From positions 1,116,001-1,180,000 of the forward strand of contig NSGV01000002.1 in NCBI GenBank assembly GCA_002300355.1: a stretch of DNA of 64,000 nt, given 5' to 3'. The first letter of the stretch is position 1. Every line of letters begins with the position of its first letter. Positions 29,729 through 37,486 of this stretch are shown in pieces. Made by a program: the position numbers and the translations under genes. The notes under the pieces were generated by a model, which saw nothing but the letters and a program-made list of their open reading frames with translations, searched no databases and had not been told where the DNA came from. This DNA comes from Streptomyces sp. TLI_235 (GTDB lineage: Bacteria > Actinomycetota > Actinomycetes > Streptomycetales > Streptomycetaceae).

Positions 29729-30289
29729 ATGACCCGGACGGGTCCCGCCGTGTCCGCCCCCTTATGGGAGGAGCTCTTCATGAGCACCGGTACGGCCATC
29801 GCTGCCGACCCGTACGTGGTCAGCTGTACCCTCGCCCCCCGCTACGAAGCCGTCAGATCAGCCCGGGACTTCGCCAGAACCACCCTGCGGAGCTGGGGAC
29901 TCGACTCGCTGTTCGACGATGTCGCCCTGGTCGCCTCGGAGTTGGTGACCAATGCGCTGCGCCACGCGCTGGGTGCGGTGCCCGAGGGGTGCGCCGGCAC
30001 GGCGGCGCAGGTTCCGGCGCAGACGGTGCGCACGCAGGACCGCACTCCGATACGCATCAGCCTGGTGCACCGGGCTCCGCAGGTGGTGTGCGCGGTGAGC
30101 GACCCCAGCAGCCACGGGCCGGTGGCGCGGGAGGCGGACTTCGTGGCGGAGTCCGGCCGCGGACTGCACCTGGTCGACTCCTTCAGCAGTTCCTGGGGCT
30201 GGCACCCGCTAGCCGGGGCGGGCAAGGTCGTCTGGGCGCTGTTCGACGCGGCGCCGGCTGCCGGACCGGGTCGGCACCGGTCCGTCTGA
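29729..30289 (+). CDS. ATP-binding protein, anti-sigma-factor-like HATPase
   Basis: The 186-residue protein is a small GHKL ATPase of the RsbW/SpoIIAB type: the N box is ELVTNALRHALG, and the G1 box region is ESGRGLHLVDSFSSSWGWHP. Such proteins bind sigma factors or anti-anti-sigma factors. Two starts have strong ribosome binding sites: ATG 29729 (CGGAGG) and ATG 29780 (GGAGGAG); the longer form is given. It is divergent from the XRE-DUF5753 gene and faces the DUF397 gene, a common streptomycete group. Confidence 0.8.
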   Translation: MTRTGPAVSAPLWEELFMSTGTAIAADPYVVSCTLAPRYEAVRSARDFARTTLRSWGLDSLFDDVALVASELVTNALRHALGAVPEGCAGTAAQVPAQTVRTQDRTPIRISLVHRAPQVVCAVSDPSSHGPVAREADFVAESGRGLHLVDSFSSSWGWHPLAGAGKVVWALFDAAPAAGPGRHRSV

Positions 30290-30527
30290 GCCGCCGGAGG
30301 GCGCACGAACGGGCGGGTCGGGCGGAGGGGACCCGATCGGTCTGCGGCGCCGCCTGGCGAAGTGGCCCGCCCGAGGGGGAGACACCCGGGCGGGGAGCGG
30401 TCGACGGAAGGCAGTGGCCGCCGGACGGGCCCGCGCCACCCGGCCCGCGAAGCGCAACCGGGCCGCCGTGGCGACCCCCACGACGGCCCCTATGAGAACG
30501 AGTCGGATCGCCGGCGGCGACCGGCGG

Positions 30528-30764
30528 TCAGGTCGCCAGGTGGTCGAACTCGCCGTCCTTGGCGCCGAGCAGCAGCGCGGCTATCTCGGCCCGGGTGTAG
30601 ACGAGCGCCGGCCCGTCCGGGAAACGGGAGTTGCGCATCGCCACCTCGCCGGTCGGGAGCGCCGCGAACTCCACGCAGTTGCCCTGCGAGTTGCTGTGCC
30701 GACTCTTCTGCCAGACCACTCCGTCGAGGTCCGCAGCGGCCATGCCGTTGTACGTGTCACTCAT
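30528..30764 (-). CDS. DUF397 domain-containing protein
   Basis: The 78-residue protein reads MSDTYNGMAAADLDGVVWQK, then SRHSNSQGNCVEFAALPTGE and ends with ALVYTRAEIAALLLGAKDGE, the DUF397 pattern (W-x-KS-x-S, NCVEVA, F/Y-x-EW region). DUF397 proteins act as small partners of XRE-DUF5753 regulators in toxin-antitoxin-like or developmental switches. Upstream at 30818-30827 is another TGCACGTGCA palindrome, which links it to the regulator at 28494-29360. Confidence 0.85.
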   Translation of the reverse strand: MSDTYNGMAAADLDGVVWQKSRHSNSQGNCVEFAALPTGEVAMRNSRFPDGPALVYTRAEIAALLLGAKDGEFDHLAT

Positions 30765-31149
30765 CGTTGTCTCCCAGAGCCTGGCGTTCGCCTCACTTGA
30801 CGTGATGATAGCTGGCCTGCACGTGCATCAGCACGGGACAAAGCGCGTGCATTTGACTCATCAGTAGCACCGAACAGCGCCGGCGCCGACCGGGTAAACA
30901 GGGGCAGAACACCGCATACGACCGCGTAGATGATCACCGTCGGTACGGATGGATCTGCGTCCCGTTGATCTTCACGCTCGACGGCGGGCTTTACGCGCAG
31001 TCACATCGGCCACTGTGAGCCGCATCACGCACCCCTCCGACGGAGTGCGCATCGCTTTGCCGGGTTTTGTCCGGCCTTGTGCCGTCACCACCAAGCCCTC
31101 ACGGGAGTCGACTGCAGTACGGACCCCGGAATGTCCTACGATCTCCGCC
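30765..31149. other. Intergenic region upstream of DUF397 and CbiX-like genes
   Basis: This 385-base gap holds one TGCACGTGCA palindrome at 30818-30827 and a related GCGCGTGCATT at about 30843-30853, both placed to regulate the DUF397 gene. I see no RNA gene or clear promoter in the remainder. Confidence 0.5.
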
Positions 31150-32028
31150 ATGAGCACCGCAGCCATCCCGGGCGCGCCACTGCCCGTCCGTACGCCAGGC
31201 TCCCGTGCGCGGGGGCGCCACCGCCGTCCCGAGCGTCCGGAGGTTCCGGTCGGCTCCCCGGCCCTGCTGCTGGCCGTTCCGGCCACGGCCGGTCCCGAGG
31301 CCCGCCCGATCGTCGACGAGCTGCTGTCCGTCGTGCGCGGCGAGCAGCCCGGTATCGAGATCGCGGCCGGCTACCTCGCGGACGAGGCGGAGGACGCCCC
31401 GACCGTCGCCGACCTGCTCGCCATGGCCGCCGGCAACGGTGCGCCGCCGCCGATCGTGGTGCCGCTGCTGCCCGGTCCGCACGGTTTCCTGGCGGAGCTG
31501 CACGAGGTGGCCGCGGCCGCGGGATCCCCGGTCACCGACCCGCTGGGCCCGCACCCGCTGCTCGCCGAGGCCGTGCACGTCCGCCTCTCCGAGGCCGGGC
31601 TGGCGCGCGCCGACCGCGCCCGGCTGTTCGCGATCGCGACCTCCGCCGACGGCGTGGTGCTGACCGTCTCCGGCGGCGAGGACGCGGCCGCGGCCGCCGG
31701 GATCACCGGCGTGCTGCTCGCCGCCCGCCTCGCCGTGCCGGTGGTGGCCGCCGCCCTGGACGTCCCGGGTTCGGTCGTCGCCGCGGTCGAGCACCTCAAG
31801 GCCACCGGTTCGGAGCGCCCCGCGCTGGCACCGCTGGTGATCGGCCCGGAGGCCGACTCCGAGCTGCTGGCCACGGCCGCCGAGCAGACCGGCTGCCCGA
31901 GCGCCGCGCCGCTGGGCGCCTACCCGACGGTCGGCCAGCTGATCGCCTCCACCTACCTGGCCGCGCTGCCGCCGCAGCCGCCGGTCGAGGAGCAGGCCGA
32001 GGCCGAGGAGCCCGCGGCGGAGCAGTGA
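31150..32028 (+). CDS. Degenerate sirohydrochlorin chelatase (CbiX)-like protein
   Basis: The 292-residue protein has two similar halves with the CbiX-type pattern LLLAVPATAGPEARPIVDEL ... PIVVPLLPGPHGFLAELHEV and a second repeat LAPLVIGPEADSELL ... LGAYPTVGQLIASTYLAAL. True CbiX proteins have HGSR after the first strand; here that reads PATAGP and the His is absent, though the later PGPH histidine stays. Metal chelation is therefore doubtful. The ATG at 31150 starts after ATCTCCGCC; a longer frame reaches 30949. It ends in a strong terminator. Confidence 0.6.
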   Translation: MSTAAIPGAPLPVRTPGSRARGRHRRPERPEVPVGSPALLLAVPATAGPEARPIVDELLSVVRGEQPGIEIAAGYLADEAEDAPTVADLLAMAAGNGAPPPIVVPLLPGPHGFLAELHEVAAAAGSPVTDPLGPHPLLAEAVHVRLSEAGLARADRARLFAIATSADGVVLTVSGGEDAAAAAGITGVLLAARLAVPVVAAALDVPGSVVAAVEHLKATGSERPALAPLVIGPEADSELLATAAEQTGCPSAAPLGAYPTVGQLIASTYLAALPPQPPVEEQAEAEEPAAEQ

Positions 32029-32064
32029 GCGCCGTGAGCCACCGCCTCGCGCAGTGAACTCGCA

Positions 32065-32099
32065 GGAGGGGCCCCGACCGCACCGGTCGGGGCCCCTCC
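32065..32099 (+). terminator. Terminator between CbiX-like and G8-domain genes
   Basis: GGAGGGGCCCCGACCG (32065-32080) and CGGTCGGGGCCCCTCC (32084-32099) form a perfect 16-bp stem with a 3-base loop. The genes on each side are convergent, so it can serve both. Confidence 0.85.
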
Positions 32100-32157
32100 G
32101 CGTTCCGTGTCGCGTTCCCTGCAGCGTTCCCCGTCTCGCCCCTCCCCCACCCCTGCC

Positions 32158-34287
32158 TCAGACCGGCAGCCGCCGGGTCGGTGCCGCGGCGTCGGCGAGC
32201 CGGATCGCCGGGACGGAGACCGCCCGGGGCGGGCTGTCCACGGTGGCGGGGGCCGCCGCGGCGTTCCACTCCGCCTTGCCCGGGCCCGGCTCCAGCTGTA
32301 CGGCCTGCCGCTCGCCGGCCTTGCGGAGGACGATCCGGGCCGGGCGGGGGGACTGCGGGTCCAGCCAGACCTCGTTGCCGCCGAAGGAGCAGTCCAGCAC
32401 GGCGATGTCGTCCGGCTGGCCGTCCGAGGTGGCGCGGAAGGCCACCCCGGCCTTGCGGTAGCCCGTCATCCGGCTCCGACTGATCGTCACCGTGCCGCCG
32501 GCGAGCTGGTGTTTGGCCGTGGCGACCGCGTAGTCGGACTGCCCTGCCGCGTCGATCAGCAGGCCGTCGAAGACGGTGCCCTTCTCCCGGCCGAGCGCGT
32601 GCACGGCCACTCCCCCGGCGCCGTTGCCGTACAGCACACCGCCGTTGTAGTCGAAGTCGTTGAGATAGGCGCCGTGCTCGATGCCCCAGCCGCCGTTGTG
32701 GTAGGCGACGAAGCGCTCCAGGGTGTGGTGGTGACGGGCGTTCAGCCAGACGAAGATGCCGTTCTGCAGGTTGTTGTGGGCCAGGCAGCGCTCGAAGGTC
32801 CAGACGCCCTCGCTGGTCTCCGGCCACTCGTAGCCGGAGGCGCCGGTGGCGCCCTGGACGCCGACGGCCACGCAGTCGCGGGCGGTGCCGCCGGTGCCGG
32901 CGCCGAGCGCGAAGCCGGTGAGCCGGTAGCCGCGCGGGGCGGGCTCGTAGACCGTGCGGGAGGCCACGCAGGACTCGTAGGTGATGTCGTCCGAGGGTGC
33001 CTGCGGGGTCCGGGTGTCCAGCGGGCCATCCCACCAGTAGGCGTCCTCCCAGGTGTCGTGGCTGATGCAGCTGCGGAAGGTGATGCCGTGGCTGGCGTGC
33101 GGGACGAAGGCGTGGCTGCCGCAGTCGCGGACCACCACGCCCTCCACGACGGTGCCGCGGGAGGTGTCGCCGAGCATGTGGAAGTGCAGCCCGTACCGGC
33201 CGAGGACGGGCTCGGTCACCGGGGCGCCGTTCCAGGTCTCCTTGCCGGCCCGGCGCGGGCCGAGCCAGCGCAGCGCCGCGTGCCGGACATCGGCCCGCCG
33301 CGAGCTGGTCAGGTGGACGTGGGCGCGCCCCCGGGGGGTGCCCTCGACCCGTACGCTGCGGGTCAGGTTGAGCACCTCGGCGCCGACGGCGACCCCGCCG
33401 CCGGCCGAGACGCGCGGGTGCGCGTGGGCCAGGGGTGCGCTCAGTGCGACGGTCCTGCCGTCGACCCGTCTGATCGTGCACAGATCGTACCGGGTGGAGA
33501 ATTCGTCCTCGCTCGGGGGTCCGGTCGGAGTGACGGCCAGCTCGTCGCCCGGCTGCCAGCCGGCAGGCGGCTCGGCCAGGCTCAGCTCGGTGTCGCCGGC
33601 CCTGAGCGCGGTCACCGCGCGAGCCCAGGCGGTCTTGGCGGCGCCGTCCAGCCGCAGGTAGCCGGTGCCGGTCACCCAGAGCCCGGCGTCCCCCTCCACC
33701 ATCGTCATGCCGCCGCCCCGGAACGTTCGTTCGTCCACGGACGGAAATCGCAGGGTGTGCACTGCGCCCTCCGCCGGGGTCAGCGCCAGGGTGCCGCGGA
33801 CCTCGACGCCGCCCGCCGAGGAGAGCGTGAGGCTGCGCTCCGGCGCGAAGACCAGCGAACCGCCCGGCTCGACCAGCAGCGAGCCGACCGTCGCGTCGGC
33901 GTCCAGCAGGACGCGGTCGGCGATCCGCACGGCGCTCCTCGGGCCCGGGACGGCGCCGCCCCAGCCGGTCGGGTCGGACCAGCGGCGGCCCGTCAGATCG
34001 ACCGGGGAGGGCGAGGGGTCGACCGGGGCCGGGGCGGCGTGCGCGTGCCCGGCAGAGGCCCCGCCAGGGCCCGCGGAGGGCGTGGCACCGGACGCGCCGG
34101 GATGTGTCTCGGAGGCGAGCGACCGGCGGGCCCATTCGCCGCCGGCCGCCGCGACCGCCGCGGTGGAGATCCCGATCCAGAGCAGCACCCGGCGCCGGCC
34201 CACCCGGCGGTGCGGGACCGGCCTCCGCGGCATCCCGTCGGCCAACGCCTCGCGGCGCCCCTCGCCGCGCCCGTCGCGCTCGTCCAT
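32158..34287 (-). CDS. Secreted G8-domain, right-handed beta-helix protein
   Basis: The 709-residue protein has an N-terminal Arg-rich stretch and hydrophobic segment (HRRVGRRRVLLWIGISTAAV), probably a Tat-type signal or anchor, then a Pro/Ser linker. Residues about 100-240 match the G8 domain (WSDPTGWGGAVPGPRSAVRI, then LLVEPGGSLVFAPERSLTL). The rest has parallel beta-helix repeats with motifs such as GRYGLHFHMLGDTSRGTVVE, VVRDCGSHAFVPHASHGITF and YESCVASRTVYEPAPRGYRL. Related eukaryotic CEMIP proteins act on hyaluronan; here a polysaccharide-binding or lyase role is inferred. It is divergent from the rpfA-type gene. Confidence 0.72.
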   Translation of the reverse strand: MDERDGRGEGRREALADGMPRRPVPHRRVGRRRVLLWIGISTAAVAAAGGEWARRSLASETHPGASGATPSAGPGGASAGHAHAAPAPVDPSPSPVDLTGRRWSDPTGWGGAVPGPRSAVRIADRVLLDADATVGSLLVEPGGSLVFAPERSLTLSSAGGVEVRGTLALTPAEGAVHTLRFPSVDERTFRGGGMTMVEGDAGLWVTGTGYLRLDGAAKTAWARAVTALRAGDTELSLAEPPAGWQPGDELAVTPTGPPSEDEFSTRYDLCTIRRVDGRTVALSAPLAHAHPRVSAGGGVAVGAEVLNLTRSVRVEGTPRGRAHVHLTSSRRADVRHAALRWLGPRRAGKETWNGAPVTEPVLGRYGLHFHMLGDTSRGTVVEGVVVRDCGSHAFVPHASHGITFRSCISHDTWEDAYWWDGPLDTRTPQAPSDDITYESCVASRTVYEPAPRGYRLTGFALGAGTGGTARDCVAVGVQGATGASGYEWPETSEGVWTFERCLAHNNLQNGIFVWLNARHHHTLERFVAYHNGGWGIEHGAYLNDFDYNGGVLYGNGAGGVAVHALGREKGTVFDGLLIDAAGQSDYAVATAKHQLAGGTVTISRSRMTGYRKAGVAFRATSDGQPDDIAVLDCSFGGNEVWLDPQSPRPARIVLRKAGERQAVQLEPGPGKAEWNAAAAPATVDSPPRAVSVPAIRLADAAAPTRRLPV

Positions 34288-34437
34288 GACCGGTCGACCC
34301 CTCCCCCGGGCCGCCGCCCGACCCCCGCTGCCTGAAGCATAAACAAGCCGGTTTTCCCGGAAGGACTTTGCACGAAAGCAGCGAAAGTCGATCACGGGGA
34401 TATCAAGGAATCGATCATGAATTACACCAAGATCACC

Positions 34438-34453
34438 TGTGACCGGCATCACA
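34438..34453. promoter_or_regulatory. CRP-like binding site upstream of the Rpf gene
   Basis: TGTGACCGGCATCACA is a perfect match to the CRP half sites TGTGA and TCACA with a 6-base spacer. It lies just upstream of the putative promoter, so activation is plausible. The same regulators (Crp, GlxR) control rpf genes in other actinobacteria. Confidence 0.7.
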
Positions 34454-34458
34454 CATGT

Positions 34459-34488
34459 TTGCGGTTTGAACTTAACTCTGTCTAATGT
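34459..34488 (+). promoter_or_regulatory. Probable promoter of the Rpf gene
   Basis: TTGCGG (34459-34464) and TAATGT (34483-34488) are 18 bases apart. The CRP-like site ends five bases before the -35. The predicted RNA would begin near 34495, in front of the riboswitch. Confidence 0.45.
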
Positions 34489-34527
34489 CCTCCCACGTTC
34501 GTGGTCACACGGACCCAGTTGGCCCGA

Positions 34528-34737
34528 ACGCCGAGTCCTGCCGGCGGTCCGACTGGCAAGCGAAACGCACTTCGGCAGGGGCGGGGGAACCAGGTAAGTC
34601 GCCCGGGAGCGGTCCAGCGCCGCTCCCCGGCTTGGGGTGAAGCCGCGCGCGCGGAAACGGCGAGAGATCGCCGGAATCCGTGCGTGCGGCCGGGCAACTC
34701 CAGCCCGAATCCGACAGCTCACCTCGCAGGCGTGGGA
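34528..34737 (+). promoter_or_regulatory. Cyclic di-AMP riboswitch (ydaO-yuaA class)
   Basis: The 5' UTR carries the conserved blocks of the class in order: GGGGGAACCA at 34583-34592, GGGGTGAA at 34634-34641 and CCCGAATCCGACAGCTCACC at 34703-34722, with CTCGCAGGCGT following. Arms around 34528-34580 close the first helix. Actinobacterial rpf and NlpC/P60 genes are known to carry this riboswitch; ligand binding usually reduces expression. Confidence 0.88.
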
Positions 34738-34752
34738 GAGGAACGCTGCTTC

Positions 34753-35940
34753 ATGCTGTCCATCAACTCCAAGCGCGGCCGACGCATTCTCGCCACCACC
34801 GGCGTCGTCGGCATCGGCCTCACCATCCCGTCGCTGGCCGTCGGCAGCGCCTCCGCCGCCTCGGTCTCCACCTGGGACAAGGTCGCCCAGTGCGAGTCCT
34901 CCGGCGACTGGCACATCAACACCGGCAACGGCTTCTACGGTGGCCTCCAGTTCACCAACAGCACCTGGTCCTCCTTCGGCGGCGGCAGCTACGCCTCCCG
35001 CGCCGACCTGGCCACCAAGGACCAGCAGATCGCCATCGCCGAGAAGGTCCTCGCCGTCCAGGGCCCCGGCGCCTGGCCCGTCTGCTCCGTCAAGGCCGGT
35101 CTGACCAAGGGTGGTCCGGCCCCCGAGATCAACCCCGGCGGCTCGGCCTCCACCACCGCCCCGGCGGCCTCCACCGGCAGCAGCACCGCCGCCAAGCCGG
35201 CCGCTCCGGCCGCTCCGGCCGCCTCCACTGGCAGCGGCTCGACCGCCTCCGCCGGCACCTCCCAGGACGGCAAGGCCTGGCAGGGCAAGAAGTCCTGGCA
35301 GGGCAACCGCTCCCACGGCGCCACCTACACCGTGCGGGCCGGCGACTGGCTGTCGACCATCGCGGAGCGCAACCACGTCCAGGGCGGCTGGCAGAAGCTC
35401 TACGAGATCAACAAGTCGGTCCTGACCAGCGGTCCGCACACCATCTACCCGGGCCAGAAGCTGTCCCTGGGCACCGGTGCGCAGCACGCCCAGGCCGCCC
35501 AGGCCGCTCCGGCCGCCGCCAAGCCCGCCACCACGGCGGTCAAGGCGAGCACCACCACCCCGGCCGCGCAGACCGCCACCGGCTCCAAGGCCGCCGCGGT
35601 CAACTTCGCGCTCTCCAAGGTGGGCCAGGCATACATCTACGGCGGCACCGGCAACGGCGGCTGGGACTGCTCCGGGCTGACCCAGGCCGCGCTGCGCGCC
35701 GCGGGCATCTCCGTCCCGCGCGTCGCCGCCGACCAGGCCGACTACTCGACCCGCGTCTCGCTGGACAGCCTGCAGCCGGGCGACCTGCTGTTCTGGTCCA
35801 GCAACGGTGCCAACTCCGGTGTGCACCACGTCGCCATGTACATCGGTGACGGCAAGTACGTCGAGGCCGCCAACCCGAGCGCCGGCGTCCGCGTCCAGAC
35901 GATCGCCAACTGGGCGCCGGACTTCGCCGGCCGGGTCTGA
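34753..35940 (+). CDS. rpfA: Resuscitation-promoting factor-like wall hydrolase with LysM and NlpC/P60 domains
   Basis: The 395-residue exported protein has a signal peptide (residues 1-35, ending AVGSASA), an Rpf lysozyme-like domain (about 36-117: WDKVAQCESSGDWHINTGNG, with Glu in CES as the likely catalytic acid), a LysM domain (about 191-240: YTVRAGDWLSTIAERNHVQG) and an NlpC/P60 peptidase domain (about 279-395) with Cys in GGWDCSGLTQ and His in VHHVAMYIG. It would cut both glycan and peptide links of peptidoglycan. The ATG at 34753 is used; an open frame continues upstream through the riboswitch. A 17-bp hairpin follows. The combination of Rpf and NlpC/P60 in one chain is worth noting. 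Confidence 0.92.
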   Translation: MLSINSKRGRRILATTGVVGIGLTIPSLAVGSASAASVSTWDKVAQCESSGDWHINTGNGFYGGLQFTNSTWSSFGGGSYASRADLATKDQQIAIAEKVLAVQGPGAWPVCSVKAGLTKGGPAPEINPGGSASTTAPAASTGSSTAAKPAAPAAPAASTGSGSTASAGTSQDGKAWQGKKSWQGNRSHGATYTVRAGDWLSTIAERNHVQGGWQKLYEINKSVLTSGPHTIYPGQKLSLGTGAQHAQAAQAAPAAAKPATTAVKASTTTPAAQTATGSKAAAVNFALSKVGQAYIYGGTGNGGWDCSGLTQAALRAAGISVPRVAADQADYSTRVSLDSLQPGDLLFWSSNGANSGVHHVAMYIGDGKYVEAANPSAGVRVQTIANWAPDFAGRV

Positions 35941-36028
35941 TCCCGGCTCGGTGTCGGCGTCCCGCACGCCGGCACCCCCGCGCCCGTCGGCCGTACACGG
36001 GTCCCACGGCCCGGGCGCTCCTCTCCCT

Positions 36029-36069
36029 CCGATGCCCCGGAGCGGCCTCCCGCCGCTCCGGGGCATCGG
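36029..36069 (+). terminator. Terminator downstream of the Rpf gene
   Basis: CCGATGCCCCGGAGCGG (36029-36045) and CCGCTCCGGGGCATCGG (36053-36069) form a perfect 17-bp stem with a 7-base loop. Confidence 0.85.
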
Positions 36070-36117
36070 CCTGCCCGCGCGGATAGGCTGACGCTCCCAC
36101 GGAGTTGAGGAGTCGCC

Positions 36118-36321
36118 ATGGCAGCGAAGGTCACCGTCACGCTGGACGCCGATCTGGCGATCGCGGTCATGCTGGCCGCCGGGGCGGGCAACCCGCAGGA
36201 CGCGGTCGAGCTCATCGTCCGCGACTACCTGGCCCGCAGCCGGCGCACCGAGGCCCGCACCGGGGACGCCGCCGACGCCGAACGCACCGCCCTCCCGCAC
36301 CGCACCGTCGAGGAGGGCTGA
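36118..36321 (+). CDS. Small protein resembling a ribbon-helix-helix/antitoxin-type protein
   Basis: The 67-residue protein MAAKVTVTLDADLAIAVMLA ... DAVELIVRDYLARSRRTEAR looks like a short RHH-type or VapB-like DNA-binding protein with a charged tail. GAGGAG lies six bases before the ATG. No toxin gene is adjacent, so a toxin-antitoxin role is not supported. Confidence 0.55.
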   Translation: MAAKVTVTLDADLAIAVMLAAGAGNPQDAVELIVRDYLARSRRTEARTGDAADAERTALPHRTVEEG

Positions 36322-36369
36322 CCGGACCGCCGCCCGGGGGCGTCGGGGACACCGGGCCCCGGGAAACGC

Positions 36370-36405
36370 CTGCGGCCCCGGAGAGAGGGCTCTCCGGGGC
36401 CGCAG
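36370..36405. terminator. Bidirectional terminator before malR end
   Basis: CTGCGGCCCCGGAGA (36370-36384) and TCTCCGGGGCCGCAG (36391-36405) form a perfect 15-bp stem with a 6-base loop, between the convergent small RHH-like gene and malR. Confidence 0.8.
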
Positions 36406-36441
36406 CCGTGTGCCTCCGGCCATGGGCCGGGTGGCGGGGTG

Positions 36442-37461
36442 TCAGCGCACGCTGGCGCCGGTGGAGCCGCGCATCACGAGCTCCGGCTGGAACATGAACT
36501 CCGCGCGCTGCGCGGGGTTGCCGCCGACCTCCTCCAGCAGGGCGTCCACCGCGGCGGTGGCCATCGCCTCGACCGGCTGGCGGATCGTGGTCAGCGGCGG
36601 CTCGGTGAAAGCTATCAGCGGCGAGTCGTCGAACCCGACCACCGAGACGTCCTGCGGCACGGAGAGCCCGCGCTGCCGGGCGGCCCGGATCGCGCCGAGC
36701 GCCATCATGTCGCTGCCGCAGACGATCGCGGTGGCGCCCTTGTCGAGCAGCGCGCCGGCCGCGGCGTGCCCGCCCTCCACGCTGAACAGCGTGTGGTGGA
36801 CCCAGCCGTCGGCCTCCTCCGCGGTCAGCCCGAGGAGTTCCTGGACGGCCGCCCGGAAGCCCTCGATCTTGCGGAGCACCGGCACGTACCGCTTCTGGCC
36901 GACCGCGAGGCCGATCTTGGTGTGGCCCAGCTCGACCAGGTGCTGGACGGCCATCCACATCGCGGCCCGGTCGTCCGGCGAGATGAACGGCGCGGCGATC
37001 CGCTCGCTGTAGCCGTTGATCATCACGAACGGCACCTGCCGGCCGATCAGCTTGTTGTACCGCTCGTGGTCGGCCGTGGTGTCGGCGTGCAGGCCGGAGA
37101 CGAAGACGATGCCCGCCACCCCGCGCTCGACCAGCATCTCCACCAGTTCGTCCTCGGTGGAGCCGCCGGGGGTCTGGGTGCACAGGACCGGCGTGAAGCC
37201 GTGCCGGCTGAGCACCTGCTCGATCACCTGCGCGAGCGCAGGGAAGATCGGGTTGCTGAGCTCCGGGGTGATCAGGCCGATCAGGCCCGCGCTGCGCTGC
37301 CGCAGCCGGGTGGGCCTCTCGTACCCGAGCACGTCGAGGGCGGCCAGCACGGTCTGCCGGGTCGTTGCGGAGACACCCGCCTTGCCGTTGAGGACGCGGC
37401 TGACGGTGGCTTCGCTGACCCCCGCCTGCGCCGCGATGTCCGAGAGTCGCGCTGTAGTCAC
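36442..37461 (-). CDS. malR: LacI family regulator of maltose genes (MalR)
   Basis: The 339-residue protein has the LacI HTH TARLSDIAAQAGVSEATVSR VLNGKAGVS and the hinge, then a periplasmic-binding-type effector domain to the end. It closely resembles Streptomyces MalR in memory and sits in the maltose cluster. GTG at 37461 gives the usual start TTARLSDI; ATG 37485 is one base after the aglA stop (TGAG ATG) and would imply coupling. In S. coelicolor malR is divergent from malE; here it is last in the same direction after aglA. The operator before malE is its likely main target. Confidence 0.85.
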   Translation of the reverse strand: MTTARLSDIAAQAGVSEATVSRVLNGKAGVSATTRQTVLAALDVLGYERPTRLRQRSAGLIGLITPELSNPIFPALAQVIEQVLSRHGFTPVLCTQTPGGSTEDELVEMLVERGVAGIVFVSGLHADTTADHERYNKLIGRQVPFVMINGYSERIAAPFISPDDRAAMWMAVQHLVELGHTKIGLAVGQKRYVPVLRKIEGFRAAVQELLGLTAEEADGWVHHTLFSVEGGHAAAGALLDKGATAIVCGSDMMALGAIRAARQRGLSVPQDVSVVGFDDSPLIAFTEPPLTTIRQPVEAMATAAVDALLEEVGGNPAQRAEFMFQPELVMRGSTGASVR

Positions 37462-37486
37462 GACCCCAGAGCCTATTGCAACCATC

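Noticed and set aside
30209..30481. Minus-strand frame of 90 codons with a hydrophobic start next to the DUF397 gene.
   Set aside because: It is Arg/Pro-rich, overlaps the HATPase end and has no convincing start or ribosome binding site; a short membrane peptide is possible but not supported.
28494..30764. XRE-DUF5753/HATPase/DUF397 group as a new toxin-antitoxin locus.
   Set aside because: DUF397 and DUF5753 partners are already known as regulatory pairs and there is no recognised toxin; only the repeated palindrome is kept as a finding.
36118..36321. VapB-like antitoxin of a toxin-antitoxin pair.
   Set aside because: No PIN-domain or other toxin gene lies next to it.
32158..36423. One continuous minus-strand frame of 1,421 codons.
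   Set aside because: Only the part from 34287 down matches a protein family; the upstream part is antisense to the Rpf gene.
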